A stretch of 36,892 nucleotides of DNA, from the NCBI GenBank assembly GCA_027056485.1, contig JALUKQ010000042.1, positions 1 to 36,892 of the forward strand, written 5' to 3'. Made by a program: the position numbers and the translations under genes. Every line of letters begins with the position of its first letter. Position 1 is the stretch's first letter. Below are positions 16,857 through 25,529 of the stretch, piece after piece. The notes beneath the pieces are model-generated. The model saw only the letters and a program-made list of their open reading frames with translations, was not told where the DNA came from and made no database searches. The DNA is from Campylobacteraceae bacterium (GTDB lineage Bacteria > Campylobacterota > Campylobacteria > Campylobacterales > Sulfurovaceae).

Positions 16857-16921
16857 TTTTAAGCCCTTTTTTGTTGAGGTTTTTTGGGTTTGGGTTTGAT
16901 GGTGTTTTCGGGGACTACACC
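16802..16921. repeat. REPIN-like repeat, copy 1
   Basis: Left arm: GTAG then GGTGTTGT-GCCTC-ACAACACC (16802-16826, perfect 8-bp stem). Right arm on the minus strand: GGTGTAGTCCCCGAAAACACC (16901-16921), with the GTAG head decayed to AGAG. The ~75-bp spacer is homologous to that of copy 2 at 17850-17958. The spacer carries the ATG and first codons (MYKKTKSPLDGVV) of the TPR-AAA frame. The right arm ends against the stop of the RelE gene. Confidence 0.75.
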
Positions 16922-16923
16922 CT

Positions 16924-17211
16924 CTAATATATATTTCCTCTATAATCAATATCTTCAACGATACTTTCTATCAAAACTTCATCGTCAACTATCTCAAAAA
17001 CAATTCTAATCTTACCTTTTCTAACTCTAGACTTACCCTTTAAATTTCCTTTTAAATCTTTGACATTCAAATTAATATCTTTCAAAAAAATCTTCTTTTT
17101 TATGGCTAAAATCATCAAGTCATCAACCTCCTCTTCACTAATAACATTTTGATTCTTACGCAAAAATTTATTAGCCTTTTTGAGGTAGGTTATCTTTATC
17201 TCTCTTGTCAT
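16924..17211 (-). CDS. RelE/ParE-family toxin
   Basis: 95 aa, basic, with the RelE-type strand pattern: ITYLKKANKFLRKNQNV at the front, NVKDLKGNLKGKSRVRKGKIRIVFEIVDD-like core (core residues KSRVRKGKIRIVFEI) and ESIVEDIDYRGNIY at the end. RelE-type toxins cut mRNA at the ribosome; ParE types poison gyrase. The R-x-G-x-x-R-I-V-F motif fits RelE. The ATG follows the antitoxin stop with no gap. The stop codon borders the REPIN. Confidence 0.85.
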   Translation of the reverse strand: MTREIKITYLKKANKFLRKNQNVISEEEVDDLMILAIKKKIFLKDINLNVKDLKGNLKGKSRVRKGKIRIVFEIVDDEVLIESIVEDIDYRGNIY

Positions 17212-17424
17212 CTACACCTCTATAGAGATAGTCTTAGAGTAAGCTACCTCTCTATCCTCTACCGTTCGAGCATTTAACATTGCTTCAATCTCTCGTTGCT
17301 CCTCATCACTTACATATTTGCTATCTAAAATCTTAAATTTCTTTATCATATCACTTTTAAAAGATTTTAAAATTTCTAAAAATAGTTCTGCTTTATCCTC
17401 TTGGATAGAAATTTGTAGTTCCAT
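17212..17424 (-). CDS. Antitoxin of the RelE-like module
   Basis: 70 aa from ATG 17424, which has AAAGGTAAAAAT in front; a longer frame to 17439 would use the ribosome site as codons. The sequence MELQISIQEDKAELFLEILK looks like a short dimerisation segment, followed by an acidic helix-rich C-terminus suited to wrapping the toxin. No clear DNA-binding motif is seen. Position immediately before a RelE-like toxin is the main evidence. Confidence 0.75.
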   Translation of the reverse strand: MELQISIQEDKAELFLEILKSFKSDMIKKFKILDSKYVSDEEQREIEAMLNARTVEDREVAYSKTISIEV

Positions 17425-17447
17425 ATTTTTACCTTTCAATTTTTATT

Positions 17448-17453
17448 ATTATA
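17448..17453 (-). promoter_or_regulatory. -10 box of the RelE module
   Basis: TATAAT on the minus strand, 24 bp before the antitoxin ATG, in the context GTTATAATAATA. Similar boxes stand before the neighbouring antitoxins (17833-17838 and 18627-18632). Confidence 0.55.
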
Positions 17454-17464
17454 ACACATCTCAT

Positions 17465-17536
17465 CTACACCAACTCAATATCTAAAAATTTGAAATCTTT
17501 TTTGTTGTGTGTCCATAGGGGTAAATCGTAGATTAT
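17465..17536 (-). pseudogene. C-terminal stump of a VapC-like PIN toxin
   Basis: A 23-codon frame directly after the orphan antitoxin reads LPLWTHNKKDFKFLDIELV and stops at TAG 17465-17467. The form 'LPL-x-T-x-N-x-KDF' is the characteristic end of PIN-domain VapC toxins. The rest of the toxin is missing, so a deletion has removed about 100 codons. Confidence 0.6.
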
Positions 17537-17808
17537 CTATTTCTTTGTCGTCTTAAATCATGAATATATTTTCCACTATCTTCTATATGAGCATAAGGCT
17601 TAACATCACTTAAATCTTCATCATCAACATACGTAATTGTTCGCATATGTTTCAATGGGTCTTTTTTCTTATATATTAACTTCTCTTTTTTTCCAAACGA
17701 ATCAAAAAAATTCTTTAAAGCTTCAACTGTTACTTCCTTTTGCTCTTGAATAAAAGCTTTTAACTGCTCTTCTATATCAGTATTTTCTGTCTTTAATGTA
17801 ATTGTCAT
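17533..17808 (-). CDS. Orphan antitoxin (VapB-like position)
   Basis: 91 aa. The first 40 residues (MTITLKTENTDIEEQLKAF) match the antitoxin at 18343-18603 (MAITLKIDNPDIEEQLLQF), showing a duplicated antitoxin N-domain. The C-terminal half differs (DVKPYAHIEDSGKYIHDLRR), as expected if it fits a different toxin. The partner is reduced to a 23-codon VapC stump just downstream, so this is an orphan antitoxin. It could still bind its promoter or cross-talk with related toxins. Confidence 0.75.
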   Translation of the reverse strand: MTITLKTENTDIEEQLKAFIQEQKEVTVEALKNFFDSFGKKEKLIYKKKDPLKHMRTITYVDDEDLSDVKPYAHIEDSGKYIHDLRRQRNR

Positions 17809-17832
17809 TTTTTCTCCTCATTGTTTTTATAT

Positions 17833-17838
17833 ATTATA
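17833..17838 (-). promoter_or_regulatory. -10 box of the orphan antitoxin
   Basis: TATAAT on the minus strand in GTGGTATAATATATA, about 25 bp before the ATG. The same GTGGTATAAT stands before the paralogous antitoxin at 18627-18632, so the promoter was duplicated along with the gene start. Confidence 0.55.
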
Positions 17839-17849
17839 CCACATCTTCA

Positions 17850-17958
17850 TCACAACGCCATCTAATGAAAATTTGGTTTTTTTGTACATCTTAATCCCTT
17901 TTTTGTTGGGGTTTTTTGGGTTTGGTTTTGACGGTGTTTTTGGGGGAAAACACCCTAC
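17850..17958. repeat. REPIN-like repeat, copy 2 (left arm decayed)
   Basis: Homologous over ~108 bp to 16818-16925. The right arm is intact: on the minus strand GTAG then GGTGTTTT, loop, AAACACC (17933-17958). The left arm is reduced to CACAACGCC. The spacer again encodes a start-like MYKKTK, which here soon ends. It lies between the MazF-like gene and the orphan antitoxin. The bases 17959-18017 hold nothing else recognisable. Confidence 0.72.
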
Positions 17959-18017
17959 CGTTTGTTATTATATCAACTCTTTTTTGGATTTTTGGTGTGA
18001 TGGCAATTGCATTTTTG

Positions 18018-18362
18018 CTATAATAGACAAATATCACTTAAAAACTTATCCAATCTCTCTATGTCTTGTTGTGCCAAAGAGCCTAACCTATGTATAATAA
18101 ACTCTCTCTCAATAGTAGCAACAGAAGATTTAAAAATAGATGGTTTCAAAAGATTTGCCTCTTTCCAAAAAGTTATATTTTGCTCCATCTCTAACTTGCT
18201 ATCTACTTGACTAGAAATAGCCAAGATAAGATAAGTTCCTCTACTATGTTGATTGTAGTACTCATTCGAGATAATCACTGCTGGTCTAGCTTTGTATTTT
18301 AGACTACTTGCAAAAGGAAATTTAACAACAACTACAGTGTACTTATCTAAGGAATCTATCAT
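18018..18362 (-). CDS. MazF/PemK-family endoribonuclease toxin
   Basis: 114 aa from ATG 18362, chosen because GAGG lies about nine bases upstream; ATG 18371 has no spaced site. The PemK fold is visible: VVVVKFPFASSLKYKARPAVIIS, then LILAISSQ and the SVATIEREFIIHRLGSL strand. Such toxins cut mRNA at short motifs. The gene overlaps the antitoxin by ~20 bp, typical for mazEF-like pairs. Confidence 0.85.
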   Translation of the reverse strand: MIDSLDKYTVVVVKFPFASSLKYKARPAVIISNEYYNQHSRGTYLILAISSQVDSKLEMEQNITFWKEANLLKPSIFKSSVATIEREFIIHRLGSLAQQDIERLDKFLSDICLL

Positions 18363-18603
18363 AAACCTCATCCTCTTTATTGTTCCAAATCTTCTCTAGT
18401 GATACATTTGAAAGCTCTTGAAATCCATTTAACTCATCTTCTATTTTTTTATATTTACTGATTCTCTCTTTTTTTTGAAAAGCATTTAGTAAAAACTGCA
18501 ATGTCTCAATCGTTACCTCTTCTAAATCCTGTTTTTGCTGTTTTAGAAATTGTAATAACTGCTCTTCTATATCAGGATTATCAATTTTTAGTGTAATTGC
18601 CAT
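18343..18603 (-). CDS. Antitoxin of the MazF-like module
   Basis: 86 aa, N-terminus MAITLKIDNPDIEEQLLQF shared with the orphan antitoxin at 17533-17808, then a helical acidic C-terminus (ELSNVSLEKIWNNKEDEVYD) expected to bind the toxin. Combining a shared N-domain with different toxin partners suggests modular exchange. The start is preceded by AAAAGGAGTAAA, a strong ribosome site. Confidence 0.8.
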   Translation of the reverse strand: MAITLKIDNPDIEEQLLQFLKQQKQDLEEVTIETLQFLLNAFQKKERISKYKKIEDELNGFQELSNVSLEKIWNNKEDEVYDRFLR

Positions 18604-18626
18604 TTTTACTCCTTTTCATTTTTATC

Positions 18627-18632
18627 ATTATA
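18627..18632 (-). promoter_or_regulatory. -10 box of the MazF-like module
   Basis: TATAAT on the minus strand in GTGGTATAATGATA, about 24 bp before the antitoxin ATG; same context as at 17833-17838. Confidence 0.55.
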
Positions 18633-18639
18633 CCACACA

Positions 18640-20118
18640 TCACCTACACCCCAAAACCTCACGACCCAGCCCAACTATAAACGCAGACCTCCACACAAAC
18701 TTCCCTCTCTCTTCTACTATCAGGTTATCCCAATAGAGCCTATAGAGTCGCTCATCATCGCTATAGGGGTGGGCATCTCCTAGCTTCTCTTTGCTTAACA
18801 ACATACAGAGGTCACTCTCTTTGTAAGTTAGAAAAAGTTCACTTTTAAAGTACGATTCATAGATGAGTTTTTCAGCCTCTTTGGCTGTTTTTACCTTTTT
18901 TTCAAAACAGTATTCTGTTAGTTTCTGATAGCCACCAGTGACCGACAACACCTCTTTGTACTGCTCTTTTGAGAGGTCATTAAAATCTGTTTTCCAGTCA
19001 TCAAATGCAGGAGCAGGTATCATCTTTTGGGTAAAGATATTGAAGTAGGAGTGTCTTCCTGTGCTGTATTTGAGTCTTATGAGCTTCTCTCCACCAAATA
19101 TCACCAAGTTAAACTCTCTGCTACAATGCTCATGTAGACTGCGTAAACTCTCGGCAAAACTGTTTCTTATCTCTTCATCTAATCGTTCAAAACCGACAAT
19201 CAATATGAATGTTTTTAACGGCTTTGCAGTTTCAAAACGCTCTATTAGTGCCTCTTCAAAATCAAAAGAGTCCTCTATGTTTCTCCCAAAACCCAATGTC
19301 CTTGCTAATCGGTTAAAAAACTTTTGGCTGTCGCGTATTCCTGCGAATCTTCCACAGTTTATCTCCACCATATAGGGTTGACCAAAATGTTTAACAGCTT
19401 CGTGTTTAATATGCTCGATATAGTCGGTATGGTTGTAACTGTCTGTAGAGAAAAGTAAGAGAGGATTGCTGTCTAACGACTCAAATACCTCTTTACTAAA
19501 GTTGTCTTTTTGTTCTGAAACAGTAGTCAAAAATAGATTTCTGGGCATATCTTCCCATATCTCTTTTAGGTAAGATATAGGAATAGCATAGGCTTGTTTT
19601 CCATTGCTGTTTCTGTCCGTTGCCACGGCGATAACCTGCCTAGAGTTTTCACAAACTATGGCTGAACCACTATAGCCTTTTTCTATGCTAAAATCATTTT
19701 CTATAAACAGTTCATAGGTCTCTATGTTTCTCTTGGCTGTCAAAATCTGTGAAACTGTTTTTATGGAACCATGAAGTGTTCGCAAGAGATAACTCTCTTG
19801 TTTATGAGGTTTAAAGCCCTCTATACTAAAGTTTGTATCGGCTTCTTTAGCATCAGAAGATAGAGTTGAAATGTTTATATCTACCAAGCCTTTTACATAA
19901 ACAACAGCCAAGTCAATGGTTTGGCTTGACCCTTGAGCTAAAAGTTCTGCTTTGTATCCTTGTACCTCTAAAGTATCTACTCCACACTCTTCGACCACAT
20001 GAGAACAGGTGACTAAAAAAGAACCTTGCTCATCTTGGTCAACACAAAAACCTGTCCCAAAAGATTTGTTCTGACTGCTTTGTATTAAAAATGTAGATTT
20101 GTTTCCCCTTGACTCCAT
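18640..20118 (-). CDS. Trypsin-like protease fused to a degenerate AAA/STAND-like domain
   Basis: 492 aa. Residues 1-190 form a trypsin-fold protease with a complete triad: His40 in VTCSHVVEE, Asp69 in TIDLAV, Ser150 in GYSGSA. Residues ~205-380 look like a P-loop NTPase fold with a Walker B-like FILIVGFERLDEE, but where Walker A should be (LLLFSTDSYNHTDYIEHI) there is no GKT/GKS. A C-terminal part like a winged helix follows. There is no signal peptide, so it is cytoplasmic. Protease-NTPase fusions of this kind are known in bacterial conflict systems, where ligand sensing unleashes the protease; here nucleotide binding may be lost. GGGCAGGAT precedes the ATG. Confidence 0.78.
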   Translation of the reverse strand: MESRGNKSTFLIQSSQNKSFGTGFCVDQDEQGSFLVTCSHVVEECGVDTLEVQGYKAELLAQGSSQTIDLAVVYVKGLVDINISTLSSDAKEADTNFSIEGFKPHKQESYLLRTLHGSIKTVSQILTAKRNIETYELFIENDFSIEKGYSGSAIVCENSRQVIAVATDRNSNGKQAYAIPISYLKEIWEDMPRNLFLTTVSEQKDNFSKEVFESLDSNPLLLFSTDSYNHTDYIEHIKHEAVKHFGQPYMVEINCGRFAGIRDSQKFFNRLARTLGFGRNIEDSFDFEEALIERFETAKPLKTFILIVGFERLDEEIRNSFAESLRSLHEHCSREFNLVIFGGEKLIRLKYSTGRHSYFNIFTQKMIPAPAFDDWKTDFNDLSKEQYKEVLSVTGGYQKLTEYCFEKKVKTAKEAEKLIYESYFKSELFLTYKESDLCMLLSKEKLGDAHPYSDDERLYRLYWDNLIVEERGKFVWRSAFIVGLGREVLGCR

Positions 20119-20196
20119 ATCCTGCCCTTATATTCTAAACTTATCTATTTTACAACAACCTATATTAGTTAGTTATTAAAAAAAGTTACAACCTTC

Positions 20197-20223
20197 TCGT
20201 GACAAATTTAAAATTTGTCACGA
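20197..20223. terminator. Perfect 13-bp-arm palindrome after the macroglobulin gene
   Basis: TCGTGACAAATTT-A-AAATTTGTCACGA. It begins 7 bp after the stop of the gene at 20230 and a run of seven T follows ~12 bases later on the minus strand. Most likely a terminator; a binding site is possible because the symmetry is exact. Confidence 0.55.
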
Positions 20224-20229
20224 ATGAAA

Positions 20230-23200
20230 CTACTTTACCACTACACTAGTATCGTCCTTAGCATAATCACCAATACGACTATCATACATAGCTTCAGTAA
20301 TAACAGCAGGAAGTTGACACTCGCCTTTGGTAGTTACCATAAGAGGTGTAAAGATGGTTCCTCTGTTCTGTAGAAGTTTATTTTGTTTAAGCACTTTATC
20401 GTACTTTTCTTTTTTCTTTAAATTGACAAAATATAGAACTCTATCGTCTCTAATCTCTTTGTACTCTAAATCAATATTTTTATTTTCAAACTTCTCTTTG
20501 GTGTTGCTAATGTTGTTATTTACAATAGATAGACAAGCAGGAACTCTTTGGCTTATAACTACTTGGTTAAGCTCTCCAAGATTTGCGATGCTTACTTTAG
20601 AGTAGATTTTATCACCCTGTTTTAGCTTATTTAGCTCTACTTTTTTACCGTTATCATCTATAAACTCACGCATGATACTAAGCTCTTTAGTAGGAGAGAG
20701 TTCATTTTTTGCTATTTTTGGAAGATGTTTTACCAGTTCAACACTGTAGCTCATGGCAGATTTTTTAGGTTTTAGAGTAATGCTAGGGCTGTTTAGCTTC
20801 TCTAAGGTAATGGTTGTTGGTTCGCTATAGTTTGCTAGTTGTCCATTAACTAAAACATCAACATTGAGTTGAGAGTTTTGAGGTTTCCCCAAATAGAGAC
20901 TTATAGCTTTAAGTGCTACAGCTTTACTTTGTGTAGAGTAGAGATTAGAGAACTCTTTTTGAATGGTGACCAAGTCTTTTGCCTCTTTGCTAAAGTATTT
21001 TGTTTTTATGATAAAGTGCAAGAGCATGTCACGAACATTGGACTCAAAGTTACCTGTTCTGTTTCCATAAGGTTTAATGGCATAACGAGATAGTGCATGG
21101 TTGTTACTGTTATATAGTTTGTTTGCCTCTTTCTCTTTCCCTTGCATTTTTAAAATGGCAGACATATATAGGCTAGATAAAAAGTGTTTTGCATAGATTT
21201 TTTGTTCAAAAAGCATGTTTGCTGTACTCTCATCTAGTTCTTTGTGTTCAGCTAAAATAAAAGCAGCATAGAGACGATGGAAGTTGGTGTAAGCACCCTC
21301 ATAACTATCATCTTTACTACTAACACTTTTAAGCATACTTATAATCTTTTTAGTAAACTCTGAACTCATCTCTGTACCATCACGCTTAAGCTCTAGTAGT
21401 GTTTGAGCTGCATAGAGTGAAGCGTAGGAGTTGACTTTTTCTCCATCTGACCAGTAGTAGAACTCTCCATAGTAGTTTTGCATATTTTGGAGTTTTTTGA
21501 TTCCTTGACGAATAAAGTTTTTACTATCTCTTACTAAGCTGTCTTTGTTTAAAAATGCTTTAGCATAATGCATAGCTGAGAGTTTTGACGAGGTCTGTTC
21601 AGCACAACCATATGGGTAACCTACCAGATACTTCAAGTCAGATTTTAACGCACCTATGAGGTTGTTGGAGAGTGTTATGTATACTTTGGCATCACTATAC
21701 TCTGTAGGGGCTGTAAAGGTTTTACTTTTATTTGTTATGCCCTTAAATGTTTTGGTCGAGATAGCATAAGGGCTATAGATAGGAAGTTCAACACTTTTGC
21801 TAATTATATCTTTCCCATCATCTCCATAGAGTATGATTTCTCCTTTTCCTACTTCATTTGCATAGAGCATTGCTTCTACTACTTTAGAGCTGTTTGCAGG
21901 AATGGTGATACTATCTTCTTTTAATGTAAAGGCTAAGTTAGCAGATAATTTAGAGCTTAGATTAATGGTTTTAGGCTCTTTTGTTGTGTTAAATACTCTA
22001 AGAGGAACCTCTATACTATCACCTGCTAAGAGATATTTAGGGTATGAGGGCTTAAGCATAATGTCATCTTTTATGGTAATCTCTTTTTCATCTACACCGA
22101 TGTTATTTTTATTTACAGCTATAGCCACAATAGATGCTCGTCCATTAAATTCTGGAATATCTATGCTTATGTTGTTTTCTCTATTACTAAGGTCAACTAT
22201 ACCTGACCAGAGCATAAATGGTTTTATTCGTTTTCCTAAGTCTGGAGCCAAATGTTTTTGTCGTAGGGCTAAAATATCACCTGCTCCAAAGCTTATGAGT
22301 TTACCCTCTGCTATATATGTTGCCAACTTGTCATAGAGGTCATAGTAACTTAGCTTTTTATCAGCAGGGTCATTAAAATAGTCAAAAATTTCAGGCTTCT
22401 CTTGTTGAACAAGTTGTAGTATACCTCTGTCAACAATACTTACTAAAACTTTTGCAGGTTTGTCGGTACGTATGTTTAGGGTTAGTGAAGTTTTAGACTT
22501 ACTCTCTTTTGGTGCTTCTATGGCTACTTTTATCTTATGTTCATCTCTATTTGGCTTGACAAATTTGTAGCCCATAGCTCTAAATGGAATAAGTTTTGAA
22601 GAGCTGTTAGATGCACGGAAAACTGTAGCATGAATATGTAGACCTCGTTTCATATCAACCTCTATAGGTATACGAACTTTTGCCACACCTTTTTGTAGCT
22701 CTATACGTTTGTACATCTCTACTTTGTCAGACTCTAAAGTTAAAAACAGTTGCCCCTCTAAAATAGGTGATTTTATACTTATGTCTATGTACTCACCTTT
22801 TTTATAGACTCTATCTTCAAAGTTTATCTCCACAGATTTTAAATCATTTTTTGGAGAGATATTTGAGTATGACCACCACCATACATCAAATGACTCAGAA
22901 GCAGAGTGACCACCTAAACGGTCATGTACCTCTATAACATAGTCACCATTTTCATGTATGTCACGGCTAAAAGACTCACCTGCGTTTATAGTAAAGCTAT
23001 CAACAACTTCACTCTCTTTTTGCCAGTTATACTCTCCATCGCTGTAGTTATAGTGCCATGTTATATGTTTGACCACAGCATAGAGTCTACGCTTAATCTC
23101 TTCCCCTGTAATAGGGTCTATAAGTATGGCTTTCCCCTCTAACTTTTGACCCTTTTCAAATGAGCTTTTATTTAGTTTTAACCCAACCATATGTTTGTAT

Positions 23201-25497
23201 GGGTAAATTTTTACTCTTTTATAGCTAGAGACAGGGTGGGTGTCGTCCATCACTGTTACGTTTATCATGGCTTCTAAAATAGAAGGAACTTTTTGGGTGA
23301 TTTTAGTAGATAGCACCAGTGATTGTTTTCCCTCATTGTCTAGTATAAACTCTTCATTTGTATCTAGGTATGACTCTACATTTCTTTTTCCAATGTTGCT
23401 GTTTGAAAAAGTATAATTTTTAAAATTTTTATGTGAAAAATCTATAGGATCACTTGTAAGTCTAACCGAACCTTGAAGACCAGAAGAGGGAGCTCCAAAA
23501 AGGTAAGAGGAGCTGATGTTTAGCTCTATGAGTTCATTTGCTTTATAAATGTCTTTGTTGGTTACGATACGGTTTTCTATTTTAGGAGGCATGAAAGCTT
23601 CAACTTTTAGTAGTTTACCTCCAATTTTACTTTTACCTATAAAGGCTTCAAGCATATAGTTCCCTGTTCTATCTTCTTTCTCTAGTTGGTAGTTAAACTC
23701 TATCAGTCCAAACTCATCTGTATGGTAAACTTTTTCATGAATAGTTTTTCCATATAGCTCTTTTAAAACCAGTTTAATAGGTAATTTATTAGCAGAGATA
23801 AAGTCTCGGTCTTTTACAGTAATAAGAGCATTTATTTTAGAAGCAGGTCGTAAAATATTGCTTTGAAAATAGATATGAGCTTTAAAACGTTCTCTGTTTT
23901 CTAAAATATCACTTGGAGTAGGGCTGTTTATAGGTTTATTGAGGGCTAAAAAGTTTTTATCGTTGTTTGTACTAACGATGAGACCTTTAGGTTTTGCATT
24001 AAGTAATAAGCTCTTTTCTATAATGGCTACTCCATCTTTGTTGGTTGTGGCAGTGGCTATTAGGTCATTGTTCTCACCATAAAGCTCAACTTTGGCACTA
24101 GCTATAGGTTTTGCTGTGCTTAAAGAGAGTACATTTATAAAAGCTTGTTCTTTTGCTAAGTCTACAGAGATACCTAAGTCAGAGAGAAAGAGTATTTTTG
24201 AGGATGAACGCTCTTCTATCTCTTCATCTACAATTTCATCGTAACGTAGGTTAATTTTGTAGACTCCAAAAGGAAGCTTAGAGTCTAACTCTTTAAGTGA
24301 AAACTTCTGTTTTAAAATTTGATTTTTTTGATTGTTTAGGCTTAACTTCTTAGAGAGAATCTCTTTGGTATATGACTCCACACTGTCGATGTTGGCACTG
24401 TTAAAGTTTATAAAGTATCGTAAGTTATCATCGAGTAGACGTTCTACTATAAGTGTTGCCGTATCAACATTAACAGAGGAGAATCCTAACTCTCCTATAT
24501 TTGATATATACTGCTTATCTCCATCAAAGTGAATGCTCTTTTTACGGTCAGTACTTTTTACTTTATATTGAACATCTGATTTAAGCTCTCTATAGGTTTT
24601 TAAGCCTTTTTTGAGTGTAAGTTTGTAGCTACTGTTTGGCTGAAACTCTGAGGAGATAATGTCAGTGTAGTAGTAAGAATCTTCAGAGATATTATACCTT
24701 TTTCGTAAATTATAATTAATGTAGTTATCTCTGTTGAGGGTAAAGTTTTCAATGCCTTCAACTTCTATGCTCTCTTTTGGCTTACCTTCTAGGGAGTCTT
24801 CTAAAAAGAGTCGAATGGCAAAATTACCATTGTCTAAAGCTACCATACGAGGCTTATCGCTAATGGTCATTGCTTTTTTGTCTTTGTCTAGGGTGACTTT
24901 GGCTGACTTACGATTAAACTCTTTGGTAAAATCTTTTTCAAGTCTACTCTGATGGGTAGTGCTTAAATCTTTGTCAATTTTAAGTACGATGTTAGCATTT
25001 TTAACAGACTCATTGATTTTTATAACCATATTTTTTGAGTCACTATCAATAACCGAGTAGTGAAGTTTTGTTTTTGAGAGCTTGTCAACTTTTGTCAATG
25101 TTAGGTTGTCAGAAAGAGAACTCTTATCAATTTCATCATTAAAACTCAAACGTAAAACTCTTTCAGCTTTAAAATAGTCAGTAACCATTACTTTTAGGGG
25201 TTCAGTTTTAAAAGAAAAGCTCTCATTTTTGTAGTTACAGTTATAGTTAGTAGCACTTTTCAGTGATGTTTTTGGAATAACTTTGAGTTTTGTAGTTGAC
25301 TCTATTTTGTAGACTGCATCAAGTTTTGGCTGACAAGATAGTAGAGGCTTATGCGTGTAAGATATATTATTATCAAACATAGAAGTTTTAGACTCTAGCA
25401 TAAAAGGCTCATCTAAAGGAACTATCTCTTTTATGCTATTAATAGGGTTTGAAAATAACAGGGAGCTAAAGATTAGGAGGAAGATGTGTTTTTTCAT
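20230..25497 (-). CDS. yfhM: Alpha-2-macroglobulin family protein
   Basis: 1755 aa, a usual size for bacterial macroglobulins. The N-terminal signal peptide (MKKHIFLLIFSSLLFSNPINS) lacks a lipobox Cys, so it should be secreted into the periplasm without a lipid anchor, unlike E. coli YfhM. Many beta-sandwich macroglobulin domains are followed by the thioester motif GCAEQ with Cys1298, in the alpha-helical thioester domain. It traps attacking proteases by covalent capture. It lies 32 bp after the PBP1C gene; this pairing is well known and links protease defence to cell-wall repair at breaches. A terminator-like palindrome follows. Confidence 0.93.
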   Translation of the reverse strand: MKKHIFLLIFSSLLFSNPINSIKEIVPLDEPFMLESKTSMFDNNISYTHKPLLSCQPKLDAVYKIESTTKLKVIPKTSLKSATNYNCNYKNESFSFKTEPLKVMVTDYFKAERVLRLSFNDEIDKSSLSDNLTLTKVDKLSKTKLHYSVIDSDSKNMVIKINESVKNANIVLKIDKDLSTTHQSRLEKDFTKEFNRKSAKVTLDKDKKAMTISDKPRMVALDNGNFAIRLFLEDSLEGKPKESIEVEGIENFTLNRDNYINYNLRKRYNISEDSYYYTDIISSEFQPNSSYKLTLKKGLKTYRELKSDVQYKVKSTDRKKSIHFDGDKQYISNIGELGFSSVNVDTATLIVERLLDDNLRYFINFNSANIDSVESYTKEILSKKLSLNNQKNQILKQKFSLKELDSKLPFGVYKINLRYDEIVDEEIEERSSSKILFLSDLGISVDLAKEQAFINVLSLSTAKPIASAKVELYGENNDLIATATTNKDGVAIIEKSLLLNAKPKGLIVSTNNDKNFLALNKPINSPTPSDILENRERFKAHIYFQSNILRPASKINALITVKDRDFISANKLPIKLVLKELYGKTIHEKVYHTDEFGLIEFNYQLEKEDRTGNYMLEAFIGKSKIGGKLLKVEAFMPPKIENRIVTNKDIYKANELIELNISSSYLFGAPSSGLQGSVRLTSDPIDFSHKNFKNYTFSNSNIGKRNVESYLDTNEEFILDNEGKQSLVLSTKITQKVPSILEAMINVTVMDDTHPVSSYKRVKIYPYKHMVGLKLNKSSFEKGQKLEGKAILIDPITGEEIKRRLYAVVKHITWHYNYSDGEYNWQKESEVVDSFTINAGESFSRDIHENGDYVIEVHDRLGGHSASESFDVWWWSYSNISPKNDLKSVEINFEDRVYKKGEYIDISIKSPILEGQLFLTLESDKVEMYKRIELQKGVAKVRIPIEVDMKRGLHIHATVFRASNSSSKLIPFRAMGYKFVKPNRDEHKIKVAIEAPKESKSKTSLTLNIRTDKPAKVLVSIVDRGILQLVQQEKPEIFDYFNDPADKKLSYYDLYDKLATYIAEGKLISFGAGDILALRQKHLAPDLGKRIKPFMLWSGIVDLSNRENNISIDIPEFNGRASIVAIAVNKNNIGVDEKEITIKDDIMLKPSYPKYLLAGDSIEVPLRVFNTTKEPKTINLSSKLSANLAFTLKEDSITIPANSSKVVEAMLYANEVGKGEIILYGDDGKDIISKSVELPIYSPYAISTKTFKGITNKSKTFTAPTEYSDAKVYITLSNNLIGALKSDLKYLVGYPYGCAEQTSSKLSAMHYAKAFLNKDSLVRDSKNFIRQGIKKLQNMQNYYGEFYYWSDGEKVNSYASLYAAQTLLELKRDGTEMSSEFTKKIISMLKSVSSKDDSYEGAYTNFHRLYAAFILAEHKELDESTANMLFEQKIYAKHFLSSLYMSAILKMQGKEKEANKLYNSNNHALSRYAIKPYGNRTGNFESNVRDMLLHFIIKTKYFSKEAKDLVTIQKEFSNLYSTQSKAVALKAISLYLGKPQNSQLNVDVLVNGQLANYSEPTTITLEKLNSPSITLKPKKSAMSYSVELVKHLPKIAKNELSPTKELSIMREFIDDNGKKVELNKLKQGDKIYSKVSIANLGELNQVVISQRVPACLSIVNNNISNTKEKFENKNIDLEYKEIRDDRVLYFVNLKKKEKYDKVLKQNKLLQNRGTIFTPLMVTTKGECQLPAVITEAMYDSRIGDYAKDDTSVVVK

Positions 25498-25529
25498 GAT
25501 AAACTCTTTTTTTTTATTTTAGCATATTT

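Noticed and set aside
16857-16958. Start of the TPR-AAA protein at 16958
   Set aside because: The extra residues come from the REPIN and the end of the RelE gene, and no ribosome site precedes this ATG.
20197-20223. Palindrome as another REP
   Set aside because: It lacks the GTAG head and shares no sequence with the REP family; position and a T run fit a terminator better.
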